A stretch of 64,000 nucleotides of DNA from Hemileia vastatrix (GCA_030280995.1 JASXTE010000001.1:13177001-13241000); one strand, 5' to 3'; positions 11,134 to 21,505 are shown, counted from the stretch's first letter. The notes: a model not told the origin generated them from the sequence alone. Numbers and translations: made by a program.

Positions 11134-12280
11134 TGTGGTAGCCTAAAGTTTAGTACGGCACCTAAGTAAGTAAATGGAGTTATTACGGCATGCAAGATTG
11201 GCGTTATTATTTTTTATAAAAGGGGTTTTATTTAATTTATTTGAGTTTTAAATATGAAGAAATTGGTCACGAGCGAATGCCTACACGAAAACAATTTATT
11301 TTACGGAGAAAACTTATTTTTTACGGACTGAAAAATTTATAAGTATTAAGTCGAGTCACTCAAGAACCTTGGAAAATTTTCCCAGAATTTTTACTATTTT
11401 TCTTATATTTTTTAAATGAATTTTAAAGTTTTATAGAAATATTTACGTTTTCAAAAATTACTTAACTTTGATGAATTTTCACGGGGTAATTAGAGCTGCG
11501 CAGACTACGAAAATTAGTTTGGTATGTAAAGGGGAAGTAGCTCTATTATGTGGAATTTTTCTAGATTTTTTATTATGGTTTTAAGGTTCTAAATTGAGTC
11601 CGGAAGTCCGGACGGACTCCGCTTTGACTCCGTACGGACTCCGTACGGACTCCGTTCCGGCTCCGTACGGGCTCCGTACGGGCTCCGGATTGACTCTGGA
11701 AGAGCTCTGGAGGGGAAAACTTAGGCACGTGACTAGGAATACTTAAGCGCTTCTCAAACTCGAAATTGAGAGGGGGAACAGATCATACAGCTTAATCATT
11801 AACCACCACAGTCTCATTTTTTATTACTCAACAAATTAAATAAATTTGTAAAACCCTTATAACTTTATATTTTTATATTTAACATTTTAGAAATACAATT
11901 CAACAATTTAAATAAGACTTCATACAGGGTATCTTTAGAAAGGTCTTCATCGCTGAGACTTGATTATTGCTGTCTCATAAAAATTCAAATTATTATAAAA
12001 ACATAAAAGTCAATCTTTTCAGATCTTTCACTGGTACACCTTAATTGTTGTTATCAGTATTTCTTTTATCAACAGCCACTTTCTTTAAATCTCAATAAGC
12101 GTTACATATTTTAGAGTTTTATTATTTTTATCAATCAGATTCAAGTAGATTGGTTAGCTTAGTGATTTAGAATTCCCATTTTGTTATTTTTATTGGAAGG
12201 ACGGGGTTTTCGGCTAAATCCACATATCTCCTCCGGATTCTGCTTACAGCAAGGCGACTGTAAGAGTTTACCTTACCATA
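11134..12280 (+). repeat. 5' LTR of E4
   Basis: 1147 bp, TGTGGTAG to TTACCATA, nearly identical to 23332-24500. It should hold the element's promoter and polyadenylation signals. It contains a CpG-rich short tandem repeat at 11598-11690, out of keeping with the AT-rich surroundings. Confidence 0.95.
11598..11690 (+). repeat. CpG-rich short tandem repeat in the 5' LTR
   Basis: Repeated units built on GGACTCCGTACG with variants (GGCTCCGTACGG, TTGACTCCG). The 3' LTR copy (23796-23910) carries one extra 22-bp unit, the main length difference between the two LTRs. Confidence 0.85.
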
Positions 12281-12282
12281 GT

Positions 12283-12299
12283 TGGCGCCCAACATGGGG
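12283..12299 (+). other. Primer-binding site of E4
   Basis: TGGCGCCCAACATGGGG starts two bases after the 5' LTR. It begins TGG as expected for pairing with a tRNA CCA end. Confidence 0.75.
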
Positions 12300-12457
12300 T
12301 TTCGATTTCTCTAGCTTTCTTTAAAGACTTACTTGGATCAAGAACGTTCTTAGCCTGCAAGAGGCTTATTTTCTGGAACTCTAATTGGATTTTTGTTATT
12401 GGCCTGCAAGAGGCTTGTTATTTTATCGATTGTTAACGCTTTTCATTACTTATTGGG

Positions 12458-15067
12458 ATGTCTTCTTCTGCTGTTGCTTCTGGATCTTCTAACCCTCTTA
12501 CTCCCTCAGTTAGAATTGTTTCTTGGGATGGCCCAAAGTTTGATGGGGAGGAGGTTAAATGGTTCATTAGCAGGTATGAAGCTGCTGCTGCTGTTGATGG
12601 TGCTTCCCATGTGGATATGGTGAAGCAAGTTAGATTTTTTATTGCCGATAGGGAGGTGGAAAAAGAGGTTATTGCTATGCAGGCATTCAAGGACAAGGAT
12701 TGGGTTAAGCTTTCTAAAGCTATGGTTGATAGATGGGGTGTTAGGTTTACTATGATGGACCTCAATAAAATTGTTGGAGACTGGCAAGCAAAAGGTGGTG
12801 TTTCTTCTATGGCTGACTTCAAAAAGCTCTGTGTTCAGTTTGATGAAGTGGTGGAATATCTCATACTGGTGGACGAGTTAGTGCATGAGAACCAAGAAAA
12901 AGATTTGTTTTGGTCAGCGTGCAGCAGGGATATTCGAATGGACGTCTTGAAGGATCTTTCAAGAAAAGATTTGATGAAGGAACTGCCTAATGGTGAGCAG
13001 AAACTGCCGGCTCTGGAGGTTATCAAAGAGAACATTCAGGCCCATCTCAAGTTATTGGCGTTGGACAAATATCAAGAGTCATGCACTCAATATGTTAGCA
13101 AGGTTAGCGAAGTTTTGGCCGAAAATAACGATATTATGGTCAAAGCCCAGGAGGCCAAGAAGGCTCAAATGGGATTACCTGCTGCTAAAGTTGAGGGTAA
13201 TGTGGATAATAAGATGGTCGATCACTTGGCCGATTTAACTAAACAATTAAAAATATTTGTTCAAGAGACTCAGAAGGCCAACAAGGCCCCAATCGCTTCT
13301 TCGTCGACGTCGACTTCTTATCAGTCCAGAGGGTATGAACGTCGAAATTATAATGGCAATAATAATGGTAACCGCTTCCCAGGCAATGGGAGAAATGGTG
13401 GGAATGGTGGTAGTAATTATATAGGTGGCTATGATGAGCCAAAGGTGTGCTCCTATTGTAATAGGAGAGGGCACAGAGCAACAGTTTGTTTTGCTCTTGA
13501 TAAGGATATGGATGCTGGGCGAGTTTTATTCGATGGTAAAGTTTATAAATTTCCCGATGGTTCGTTCATCAAGCCCAGTGATGGACAGTCTCCTTCTGAT
13601 TTGGTCAGAAGAAGTTTAATGGCTGAAAGGAGAGCCAGATTTGAAGAGGTGACGGATGAAGATGTTAATGCCAAGGGTGGCAAAAATGGTAACGGTAATG
13701 GTGGTAAAGCTGACAAGGGCAAGGAGAAAGAGGTCAGTAAAGCCACATTTTCTACTTCTTTTGGTGGTTTAGAGCTGGCGACGGTTGCCCAGGTGGAGGG
13801 TAGCTGTATGGCTGGCGAATACGATGTTAATGCTGCTAGAAGAGCAGCTGCTACTAAGGCGAAAAGTAGCATTCAGAGTCAATTGAGGGCTAATCCTGGC
13901 AAGGCCAATAACAAAGTGAACCCTTACTCTAAGGACAAGAATTCTAGTGCTCAAACTGCCGCCAACAAATTGAACCCTTACTCTAAGGACGAATTATATA
14001 AAATGCAGAAGGGGATTGCTGATATGGGGCCCCCTAGTTATGGCAAGTTTGATTTAAATGGTGAGCCTATGCCAGAGGATGATTCGGATTCTGAGGAGGA
14101 CGTACCGTTGGCGTCTCTACCCAGACCAAGTTTTAGCGGTCCCATCCCAATGGAGGGAGTAAGAAGGACTAGCGATGGATCAGGATTAGTGCAAGAAGCT
14201 GGTGACGGAGTTAGGGTTATAGAAAGTGAAGATGTTATAATGGGGGGTGAAGATGGCTCGGTTGGACCTCAAGAGGTACCCAGGGCCAAGGTTGTTAAAT
14301 CAAAGGTCCAGTATGAGCGGCCAGTAGTTTCTGGTCAAGCTAATGCGATGGACGCAGTTTTGAATAGGGTGAATCAACTTCAGATTCCCTTATCTTTGGG
14401 GGAGTTATTTACAATTAGTCCGGCGCTTGCTGAAAAGCAAAAGAAGCATTTGACAAGGCGTCGGGTTTCCACTGGAGAGGTGGAATATATTTGTGAAAAT
14501 GCTGAAAAGTTTGGTGAAGATGTAGATACGCATTTTTCCGCTCCCCTGGGTTACCTGGTGGTAACTCTTAACGGTAAAGAAGTAAAGGCCTTGGTCGATT
14601 CAGGGTCTCAAATTAATTTAATTTCATTGGAGCAAGCGACGAGTATAGGCTTGCCAATTAAAAGTGGGACTGGGGGAAACCTCAGAGGTATTGGAGGGCA
14701 TGCAACAGAGCTGATGGGTACAGCTGAGCATGTCAGGTTAGGTATTGGTGGATCTGTTGGTAAGGTTCACTTTTATGTGGCCAGAGGAGCAGTAAAAACT
14801 GTTCTTGGTGGTCCTTTTTTGATGGATTTTGAGGCCAGGATAGGGTATCAAGCTGGCATGGGGATTAGTTTGGAGATCACTGGTGAAGATATGCGGAGGT
14901 TACATATGCGGTTAGCGCCTCCTGGAGATGAAGGTTGGGAAACACGGCCAGGGATTACTACTCTGTGCCAGTGTTGTGTTTGCACCAAGAAGCGGAATAT
15001 AAAACGGACGGCTTCTGGTGAATTATGTTTGTTGGAAAGGGATGAATGCCCTCATTTTTTGGGGTAG
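12458..15067 (+). CDS. gag: Gag with C-terminal aspartic protease (E4)
   Basis: 869 codons, intact. Capsid-like N-terminal half; a zinc knuckle CSYCNRRGHRATVC near residue 331 (C-x2-C-x4-H-x4-C); an acidic, Ser-rich linker; a retropepsin with ALVDSGSQINLIS near residue 711; and a Cys-rich tail with CQCCVC. The protease thus lies in the gag frame rather than in pol. The ATG at 12458 lies about 160 bp after the PBS. The reading frame ends CAT TTT TTG GGG TAG, a slippery heptamer one codon before the stop. It forms the particle, binds the genomic RNA and matures by its own protease. Aligns throughout with gag of E1. Confidence 0.93.
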   Translation: MSSSAVASGSSNPLTPSVRIVSWDGPKFDGEEVKWFISRYEAAAAVDGASHVDMVKQVRFFIADREVEKEVIAMQAFKDKDWVKLSKAMVDRWGVRFTMMDLNKIVGDWQAKGGVSSMADFKKLCVQFDEVVEYLILVDELVHENQEKDLFWSACSRDIRMDVLKDLSRKDLMKELPNGEQKLPALEVIKENIQAHLKLLALDKYQESCTQYVSKVSEVLAENNDIMVKAQEAKKAQMGLPAAKVEGNVDNKMVDHLADLTKQLKIFVQETQKANKAPIASSSTSTSYQSRGYERRNYNGNNNGNRFPGNGRNGGNGGSNYIGGYDEPKVCSYCNRRGHRATVCFALDKDMDAGRVLFDGKVYKFPDGSFIKPSDGQSPSDLVRRSLMAERRARFEEVTDEDVNAKGGKNGNGNGGKADKGKEKEVSKATFSTSFGGLELATVAQVEGSCMAGEYDVNAARRAAATKAKSSIQSQLRANPGKANNKVNPYSKDKNSSAQTAANKLNPYSKDELYKMQKGIADMGPPSYGKFDLNGEPMPEDDSDSEEDVPLASLPRPSFSGPIPMEGVRRTSDGSGLVQEAGDGVRVIESEDVIMGGEDGSVGPQEVPRAKVVKSKVQYERPVVSGQANAMDAVLNRVNQLQIPLSLGELFTISPALAEKQKKHLTRRRVSTGEVEYICENAEKFGEDVDTHFSAPLGYLVVTLNGKEVKALVDSGSQINLISLEQATSIGLPIKSGTGGNLRGIGGHATELMGTAEHVRLGIGGSVGKVHFYVARGAVKTVLGGPFLMDFEARIGYQAGMGISLEITGEDMRRLHMRLAPPGDEGWETRPGITTLCQCCVCTKKRNIKRTASGELCLLERDECPHFLG

Positions 15068-15561
15068 CAGGGGCTGATCGCTCTAATGTTGTAATCTCTC
15101 CTCAGGATGAGATCCCGGATTGCAATAGGTCAGCTCACTTGGAGATAATTCAAGTGGATTCTCAATTATTTTCTGTTAATATTACTTTGGAGTGCAAATA
15201 TGTTTTGGACTTTTCTATATGTTTATTGGATTTACCCGGTTTTTCTATTAAATTTAAAAACGGTGAAAAAGGCAAAATGGGCCAAATTAGGTTGGATAAA
15301 AATTGGAAGGGTATGTTTACGGACCTCCAGCAAGAGGGTAAACTGCAAAAATCACATCAAAATCCAATAAAAAATCTCAGTATAATTAAAACCCAAAAAA
15401 ATAATTTTTGTGAAAATTCAATTCCGGACCTCCAGCAAGAGGTTAAACTGCCGACTTTCTTTACGGGTGATTTACTGTTGGATAAGGGAAGCAAAGGTGT
15501 TGGAAAATCTGTTTATAAATTAGACGAGGGAAAGGAGAAAAGGGTAAAATTTAAAAATTAA
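15046..15561 (+). CDS. pol: N-terminal segment of Pol, upstream of an in-frame stop (E4)
   Basis: This pol-frame segment overlaps the gag end and runs to a TAA at 15559-15561, after which the same frame is open to 19143. Its start aligns with E1 Pol (SPQDEIPDCNRSAHLEI here, SPQDEEIPGCSRSAPLEI there). E1 has no stop at the equivalent point, so the TAA is probably a mutation. The segment holds two in-frame hairpin repeats (15324-15345 and 15429-15450), each encoding a peptide of type DLQQExKL. No catalytic domain; probably a spacer. Confidence 0.7.
   Translation: MPSFFGVAGADRSNVVISPQDEIPDCNRSAHLEIIQVDSQLFSVNITLECKYVLDFSICLLDLPGFSIKFKNGEKGKMGQIRLDKNWKGMFTDLQQEGKLQKSHQNPIKNLSIIKTQKNNFCENSIPDLQQEVKLPTFFTGDLLLDKGSKGVGKSVYKLDEGKEKRVKFKN
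15055..15061 (+). promoter_or_regulatory. -1 ribosomal frameshift heptamer U UUU UUG (E4)
   Basis: The gag frame reads CAT TTT TTG GGG TAG. T TTT TTG fits X XXY YYZ and pol is in the -1 frame. E1 has T TTT TTA at the same place, and the sequence after slipping aligns (FFGVAGA here, FFRVMSA in E1). An ATG at 15046 in the pol frame could alternatively serve reinitiation. Confidence 0.65.
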
Positions 15562-15663
15562 ATAAAAGATTTTTCTAATTTTTCTTATTCTGATTCTGGC
15601 GATGAAGAAGATTCATTTGATGAAAGTTTTAATGGCGATGTTTTACCTCAAGTTTATTTAGAT

Positions 15664-18600
15664 GTGGACGCAGCCAAATATAAGAAAGTAGCAAATAAAG
15701 TTCGACCTATTAATGAACCGCTACCTGCTGAATTAAATCCACCTTTGAGAAGACCAAGGTTATCAAGAGATCCTTATGAAAGTCCCTTGGTAAAGAATCC
15801 GCCTGAATTTTCTGAGACGTCAAGAATCACTTTTGAGAGACAGGGTGTTGTTAATTTTGGACCTGATGGTTGGTTGTCTGGAGAAGAGAAGAAGTTGTTG
15901 TTGGATGTGATGGTCAAGCGAGAGAAGGCCATTGCTTTTGTAGAAGAGGAGAGGGGTGTGTTGAAGCATTCCTATGGGGAGCCTTACAGGATTCCTGTGG
16001 TATGTCATGAACCGTGGCAGCAGAAACCGATTCCTATTCCGGCTGCATTAAAAGAAGCCTATATTGAAGTTGTCAGAGAACGGATACGCACTGGACTTTA
16101 TGAGCAATCAACGTCAAGTTATTCTAGTCCGGTATTTTGTATCAAGAAACCAAATGGAAAGCTTAGAGTTGTTCATGATCTTAGGGAATTAAATAGGGTT
16201 ACAATAAAGGATGCTGGGATACCGCCTAGTGCTGAGGAGTTTGTTGAAGCGTTTGCAGGGAGAGTGTGTTATGGTTTGGGAGATATTATGGGTGGATATG
16301 ATGAGAGAGAGTTACATCCGGACTCAAGGCCTCTCACTACATTCGATACGCCACTTGGACGTTTACAGTTAACAAGATTACCTCAAGGAGCAACAAATTC
16401 GGTTGCAGTTTATCAAGCTCAGATGGCTTGGATCCTTCAAGATGAAATTCCACAATATGCTGGAATCTTTATAGATGATGGAGGAATTAAGGGACCAACA
16501 ACCGACTATGATAACCAGGTGTTGGAAGAGAATCCCGGGATACGCAAATTCATTTGGGAGTTTGCAATTACTTTAGAAAGAATCTTGTTTCGAATTGAAG
16601 AGGCTGGTTTAACTATTTCAGGTTCAAAATTTTCATGTTGTGTGCCAGCCTTAGAAATATTAGGCCATGTGGTATGTAGAGAGGGTAGGATTATGTCCAA
16701 GAAGAAAGTTAACAAAATTCAGTCCTGGCCAAGACCCAAGAATATGACCGAAGTTAGAGGGTTTTTAGGCGTTTGCGTATATGTTAGAATGTTTATCAAG
16801 GACTTTTCTTCATTGGCAGCTCCATTGAGACGGTTAACGAGAAAGGATGCAGACTGGGAGTGGGATGAAGAGTGTGAGAAGGCATTTGTGAAGTTGAAGG
16901 AGGTTGTAGGGAAGGATTTAGTCCTGCACAAGTTGGATTATGGAAAAGAAGCTGGCAGAATTTATTTAGCAGTTGATTCAAGTCAGATTGCAGCTGGGGC
17001 GGTTTTGTCTCAGATGGATAAAGCTGGTTACATCAGGCCAGTTAGGTATGAATCTGTAGTATTTACTGAGGTCGAATCAAGATATTCTCAACCAAAATTG
17101 GAATTATGTGGTGTGGCGAAAATACTGAAGAAACTTCAGCATATTTTGTGGGGGCAACATTTTGAGTTGCAAGTGGATGCGAAATCGTTAATCCAGATGA
17201 TTAATTCCCCAAGTTTACCAAATGCACCCATGACGAGATGGGTAGCTTTTATTCAACATTTTTCGTTCGATTTAGTTCATAAGCCTGGCAAAACTTTTAC
17301 TATGCCAGATGGTTTATCAAGAAGACCACCCACTGAAGAAGATTCAGACTCAGAAGAGTTCGATGAAGATATACCTATTATCAAAGCCAGCACTAAAGGA
17401 GCTGAAGACTTTCCATACCTCCCCCATGAGGTTAAACTGGCAGGACTATTGTGTTTAGATTATGATGATGATGACCTCCACCAAGAGGATAAACTGGAAA
17501 ATAGTTTTTATGTTAATAAAGGTGTAGATAAATTCGGCAGAGAGGAGGTAGAAGAAGATGTGGTGTATGTAGAGGAAGATGGATTGGTAGTGTGGGATAG
17601 TAGAAAATTAAGGAATGGTGTATATGTTGGAGAATTAGAGAATTTAAATAAAAAGGTGGATAAAGAGAAAGAGGTATTTTCAAATACGGTTTTCGAAGGA
17701 TCCAAAGGCTCAGAAGAAAAACGTCGACATAGCTCGATTAAAAATTTATTTAGGGGTCAACGATTATTGGCTCATTCATGTGCAGGTGATATTGGTGATA
17801 GAGAAGTCCCTATTGATGTTATATTAATCGATTTTCAAGATGAAGTCTGGGGTCAGACTGGTTTTTATTTTTTGTTAGTCAAATATTTGTTGACTTTAGA
17901 GAGGCCAGAAGATTGTGAAGACGATGAATGGGTGGCTATCAAGAGGAAGTCATCTACGTTTTACCTATCTGGTCGACGTTTAATGAGGAGGAGGTATCCA
18001 AATCCTCAAGTAGTTATAACTCAACAGAAGGGGCAAGAATTAGTTTTGAAATCACTGCATGAAGATCTCGGGCATAGAGGCATTGGAGAAACGTTTAGAA
18101 GAATTTCTGATCAATTTTGGTGGCCTGGCATGAAGATGGCTGTTAAACAGTGGGTTCAGTCATGCGAAGAATGTCAAAGACGAAGTTATTTAAGGCCAAA
18201 AGAACCTGGACGCGCGACCGGTGAATATACGCTCTTTGGAAGAGTTAGTTTAGATGCCGTTCATATAAAAGAGGGACGGTATAAATATTTAATTGTGGCC
18301 AGAGATGATTTATCTGGTTGGGTAGAGGCAGCGCCTCTTATTAATTTAACTGCCAAAAATGTGGCAGAATTTTTTTTGAATAATTGGGTATATAGGTATG
18401 GGGTGATGAAGTTGGTAACGGTAGATGGAGGTCCTGAATTTGGGACAGAGTTTAAAGAGGCCGTATTGAAAGTTGGATCAAAGGTTAGGGTAGCAACCCC
18501 ATATTATCCTGAAGCTGAAGGCATGGTTGAAAGAGGGCATCAAGTTATTAAGGATGCTTTAGTTAAAATGTGTGGGACAAGTGCCGAAAAGTGGAGGCAC

Positions 18601-19143
18601 TATTTACCTTTAGTTTTATTTGCTGATCGAATCACTGCCAAAAGGACGACCGGATTTTCACCTTATGAACTTGTTTTTGGACAGAAAGCAGTTTTACCGG
18701 TTGATTTAGAAGCTGAATCATATCTTGGAGTTGACTGGGACACGGTCAAAACTACTGAAGAATTATTGTGTGCAAGAATGATGCAGCTAGAAAAGAAAGA
18801 AGAATATTTAGAAAAGGCATATTCGCGGATGATGAAGATCCGAAATCAATCAGTTAGATATTGGGATGAGCGGTTGGCACATCGATTAAGGAAACCTTTG
18901 AACCCGGGAGATATGGTCCTGGTGTATAATAGGAGTTTGGAAAGTCAGTGGGGAAAAATGTTTGCAGATAGGTGGAATGGACCGTATAAAATCAAGGAGC
19001 AAGTTTCCGGCGGTTCATATGTGCTAGAAGAGTTGGATGGAGTAGTATTGAAGAAGAGGGTAGCGGCCGATCAAGTGAAACGGTTCTATCCTAGAGGCAC
19101 CAGGAGTGCTGAAGTCTTCCTCCGCAATGAGGATAAACTATGA
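15664..19143 (+). CDS. pol: Pol: reverse transcriptase, RNase H and integrase (E4)
   Basis: 1159 codons. RT: GDIMGGYDER (motif A), LPQGATNS and the FIDDGG active site near residue 269. RNase H: AVDSSQIAAG near residue 435, with KLELCG and VDAKS further on. An acidic insert with hairpin repeats follows (residues about 560-700). Integrase: zinc motif HEDLGHRG to CEECQRR (about 798-840), then the DDE triad in LDAVH (about 864), VDGGPEFG (about 920) and EGMVERG (about 953). No chromodomain. The last codons lie in the first unit of the CCTC hairpin array (NEDKL then TGA). The frame is open upstream to the TAA at 15559. Expected to reverse-transcribe and integrate the element. Confidence 0.93.
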   Translation: MDAAKYKKVANKVRPINEPLPAELNPPLRRPRLSRDPYESPLVKNPPEFSETSRITFERQGVVNFGPDGWLSGEEKKLLLDVMVKREKAIAFVEEERGVLKHSYGEPYRIPVVCHEPWQQKPIPIPAALKEAYIEVVRERIRTGLYEQSTSSYSSPVFCIKKPNGKLRVVHDLRELNRVTIKDAGIPPSAEEFVEAFAGRVCYGLGDIMGGYDERELHPDSRPLTTFDTPLGRLQLTRLPQGATNSVAVYQAQMAWILQDEIPQYAGIFIDDGGIKGPTTDYDNQVLEENPGIRKFIWEFAITLERILFRIEEAGLTISGSKFSCCVPALEILGHVVCREGRIMSKKKVNKIQSWPRPKNMTEVRGFLGVCVYVRMFIKDFSSLAAPLRRLTRKDADWEWDEECEKAFVKLKEVVGKDLVLHKLDYGKEAGRIYLAVDSSQIAAGAVLSQMDKAGYIRPVRYESVVFTEVESRYSQPKLELCGVAKILKKLQHILWGQHFELQVDAKSLIQMINSPSLPNAPMTRWVAFIQHFSFDLVHKPGKTFTMPDGLSRRPPTEEDSDSEEFDEDIPIIKASTKGAEDFPYLPHEVKLAGLLCLDYDDDDLHQEDKLENSFYVNKGVDKFGREEVEEDVVYVEEDGLVVWDSRKLRNGVYVGELENLNKKVDKEKEVFSNTVFEGSKGSEEKRRHSSIKNLFRGQRLLAHSCAGDIGDREVPIDVILIDFQDEVWGQTGFYFLLVKYLLTLERPEDCEDDEWVAIKRKSSTFYLSGRRLMRRRYPNPQVVITQQKGQELVLKSLHEDLGHRGIGETFRRISDQFWWPGMKMAVKQWVQSCEECQRRSYLRPKEPGRATGEYTLFGRVSLDAVHIKEGRYKYLIVARDDLSGWVEAAPLINLTAKNVAEFFLNNWVYRYGVMKLVTVDGGPEFGTEFKEAVLKVGSKVRVATPYYPEAEGMVERGHQVIKDALVKMCGTSAEKWRHYLPLVLFADRITAKRTTGFSPYELVFGQKAVLPVDLEAESYLGVDWDTVKTTEELLCARMMQLEKKEEYLEKAYSRMMKIRNQSVRYWDERLAHRLRKPLNPGDMVLVYNRSLESQWGKMFADRWNGPYKIKEQVSGGSYVLEELDGVVLKKRVAADQVKRFYPRGTRSAEVFLRNEDKL

Positions 19144-19380
19144 AACTTCTTAAATTTTATGGATCCTCCGCAATGAGGATAAACTATGATATCGATGAAA
19201 TTTTATGGATTCCTCCGCAATGAGGATAAACTATGAAACTTCTTAACTTTATGGATTCCTCCGCAATGAGGATAAACTATGACATTTATGAAATTATATG
19301 GACGAACTCCGAAATGAGGATAAACTACAATTTGAATGACTTTTATTAAATTTATACCTCCGCAACGAGGATAAACTATC
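19119..19380 (+). repeat. Array of six stem-loops overlapping the pol stop codon (E4)
   Basis: Units CCTC, loop CGCAAT (also CGCAAC or CGAAAT), GAGG, then ATAAACTA, start at 19119, 19165, 19212, 19258, about 19307 and 19357, roughly 46 bp apart. The first unit is inside pol, the others are in the untranslated region. The CGCAAC/CGAAAT variants alter the loop, not the stem. Confidence 0.9.
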
Positions 19381-20491
19381 TTCTTTTTTTTATCAAAATA
19401 CTTTACTATCGTTACACTGTATATGGTCGACGAAACTATGATGAAACTTAACGAAATTCAAGAAGACCTTCTTTGAAATTTTCGAAAACTTAAAATTCTT
19501 AAAAAATATGGGTGAAGATAGTGTTGGATATTTTTTTAAAAATTTATTGGAAGAAGTGTTCACAGGGGAACCTTCTTAATTTAATATTGGCAAGTGTGGG
19601 GGTAATTGATGGGCTGGCTGCTCTATACACAATTACCCCATAATGTTCGTTTCCAAAATTTTCCCTGTTTCTAGTTGAATCCTGGCTTTGTCTTTTAATT
19701 TTAGGAAGTCCACTAAGACTATAAACTGGAACGAATCAAGAGACACCGCTCTCAACGCCGGATTCAAGATTTTTTTTATTATTTTATTTTGTTTTTGATT
19801 TTTTATGTTAGATTGTGATTTCTTTTCTTTAATATATATATTATGAATTATTGTAAAGGTGATGCTCACTGGTGGTCTCTAATCATTTTTATAAATTGGA
19901 GGGAGCCCACCCAGTGATCATCATTATAAAAAAAAAATTATCTGCTAAAAACTTTCATTTATTTTCTTTTCTTTTCAATTTCTTAAAATTGTGTAACCAC
20001 ATCAAGTTGCACTTGGATGTGGGTATGATATTGAGGGTACGGCTCATCAAATGGCCGGGGGGCATCTTTTAAAATTTTATTTTGAAATTTTTTTATTACT
20101 TTTTAATCCTTCTTTTCACATTCGTTTATCTTTCTTTGAAAATTAAATTTTAACTTTTATTTCAAAACTATTTTTTTTAAAAAAAAATCTTTTATTTTAA
20201 ATGGTAAAAAAATAAAAATAATAATAAAATAACTAAATAAAAATAAAAATAAAAAAAAAAGAAAATAAAAAATAAAAAAAAATAAAAAAAAAAAAATAAA
20301 AAAAAAAATAAAAAAAAATAAAAATAAAAAAAAAAAAATAAAAAATAAAAAAAAAAAATAAAATAAAATAAAAAAAAAAATAAAATAAAAAAAAAAAATA
20401 ATAAAAGGTATTTTAGTTTTAGGTAGTTTAGATGTTTATATTTTATTTTTCAAACATTATTCAAGAAAGCTACATACCAGGAAGAACACCA
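19381..20491 (+). other. Non-coding structured region after pol (E4)
   Basis: No credible gene. It contains the 10-bp stem hairpin (19599-19639), a stem-loop unit AGTC, loop CACTAA, GACT (19707-19729), a hairpin at 19867-19916 (CACTGGTGG with CCACCCAGTG), CCACATC paired with GATGTGG (19997-20022), and a low-complexity A/AAT tract at about 20160-20405. Each hairpin has a counterpart in E1 at 2905-3804. Confidence 0.75.
19599..19639 (+). other. Conserved 10-bp stem hairpin (E4)
   Basis: GGGGTAATTG pairs perfectly with CAATTACCCC around a loop containing GGGCTGGCTGCTCTA. Counterparts in E1 at 616-656, 3504-3545 and 3764-3804 keep the loop and vary the stem in compensated fashion. Confidence 0.78.
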
Positions 20492-21505
20492 TCAAGGGTT
20501 GTTATCTTTTGAAGAATCGAAATTAGAAAATTTAGAAGGACCTTGATCGATTTCCTGGGATTCGAATCTTATTTCACGGTCACGATAGTGTTGAAGCCAG
20601 TTGGCTATTTTGAAAAGGTCTCTTAACAGTTGCTCTCTCATCCAAGATTCTGATCTATCAGAGGGCGGGTATCGTTGGAAATAAGCGATAAGGTTATTAA
20701 AATTAGCAAAAAGCTTTTCAGACACTAGGTGAATGGGAACTCTAGGGAAGCTTGGATTAGGTTCTGGTAGTTCATAAGCAGAATATGAAATTGGAGAACC
20801 GGTGGACGCTTATCAAATTAAAATATCAGCAAATTAAAACCTGAATATTAAGAAAATAAAAAGAGACAACTAACCTGTGTCAACACTATCATGATCATAG
20901 ATAAATGGCTTACTTGGTAATGGAGTGGGATTTTTTATGTTTAGGAAAGGATTTTTTATTTTTGATAGATGAGGAGGACTGGTGTTGGATTTGGTGTTTG
21001 AAGTAGATGTTCTGGGCCTTTTGGATGATACAAGAGAAGATGAAGACTGCTGGCTATTATAGGACCTTTTGTGCTTCAAGATGTTGGAAGAAGGAGAAGA
21101 ATTGTTAGAAGGTTGAAGCATGGCCCTGGGAGCAGCAAGAGTTCTTGGGGGAGTAGCAGCAAGTCTAGATTGGAGAGAAGGACCCAGAGGATTAGGTGAT
21201 GGAGAAAGGTTTAAATAGGCTGATGGAGAAAAAGGTATGGGATCTTTAGAGGTTGATGGAATAGGGGGTGGAGTAGAAGGTGAAGAAGAAGGAGGAGGAT
21301 TGCAGAAGGCTGCGAAGCTAGTAGCAGTGATGGGGAAAGAACCACAGTTCAAGCCAGAACATTTTCTTTTCTTCTCATAGCAGGATAAACAGGCCCTGTT
21401 ATAAGTGTGCTTTTGCCAGTTAAAAGAGAAGATACATTCCCTATGGGTGAAGGCACAGTATTTGCAAGATTGATCAGCTGAAGCAATGAAGTCAGAAGGT
21501 TTCAT
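20492..21505 (-). CDS. Antisense gene A of E4: Zn(II)2Cys6-like protein, two exons
   Basis: Exon 1 is 21505-20875, exon 2 is 20808-20492; the 66-bp GT-AG intron (20874-20809) is phase 1, as in the E1 genes. The N-terminus carries C-x2-C-x6-C-x14-C-x2-C-x6-C (CKYCAFTHREC, then CLSCYEKKRKC), the pattern of a fungal binuclear zinc cluster with an extended loop. Residues about 60-200 are Ser/Pro-rich with basic patches, and exon 2 ends in a helical domain with YFQRYPPSDRSESWMREQL. The frame is intact. It lies opposite to gag-pol, starting about 100 bp from a stem-loop array that could be its control region. Inferred: a nuclear DNA-binding regulator, perhaps of the element itself. Target unknown. 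Confidence 0.8.
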
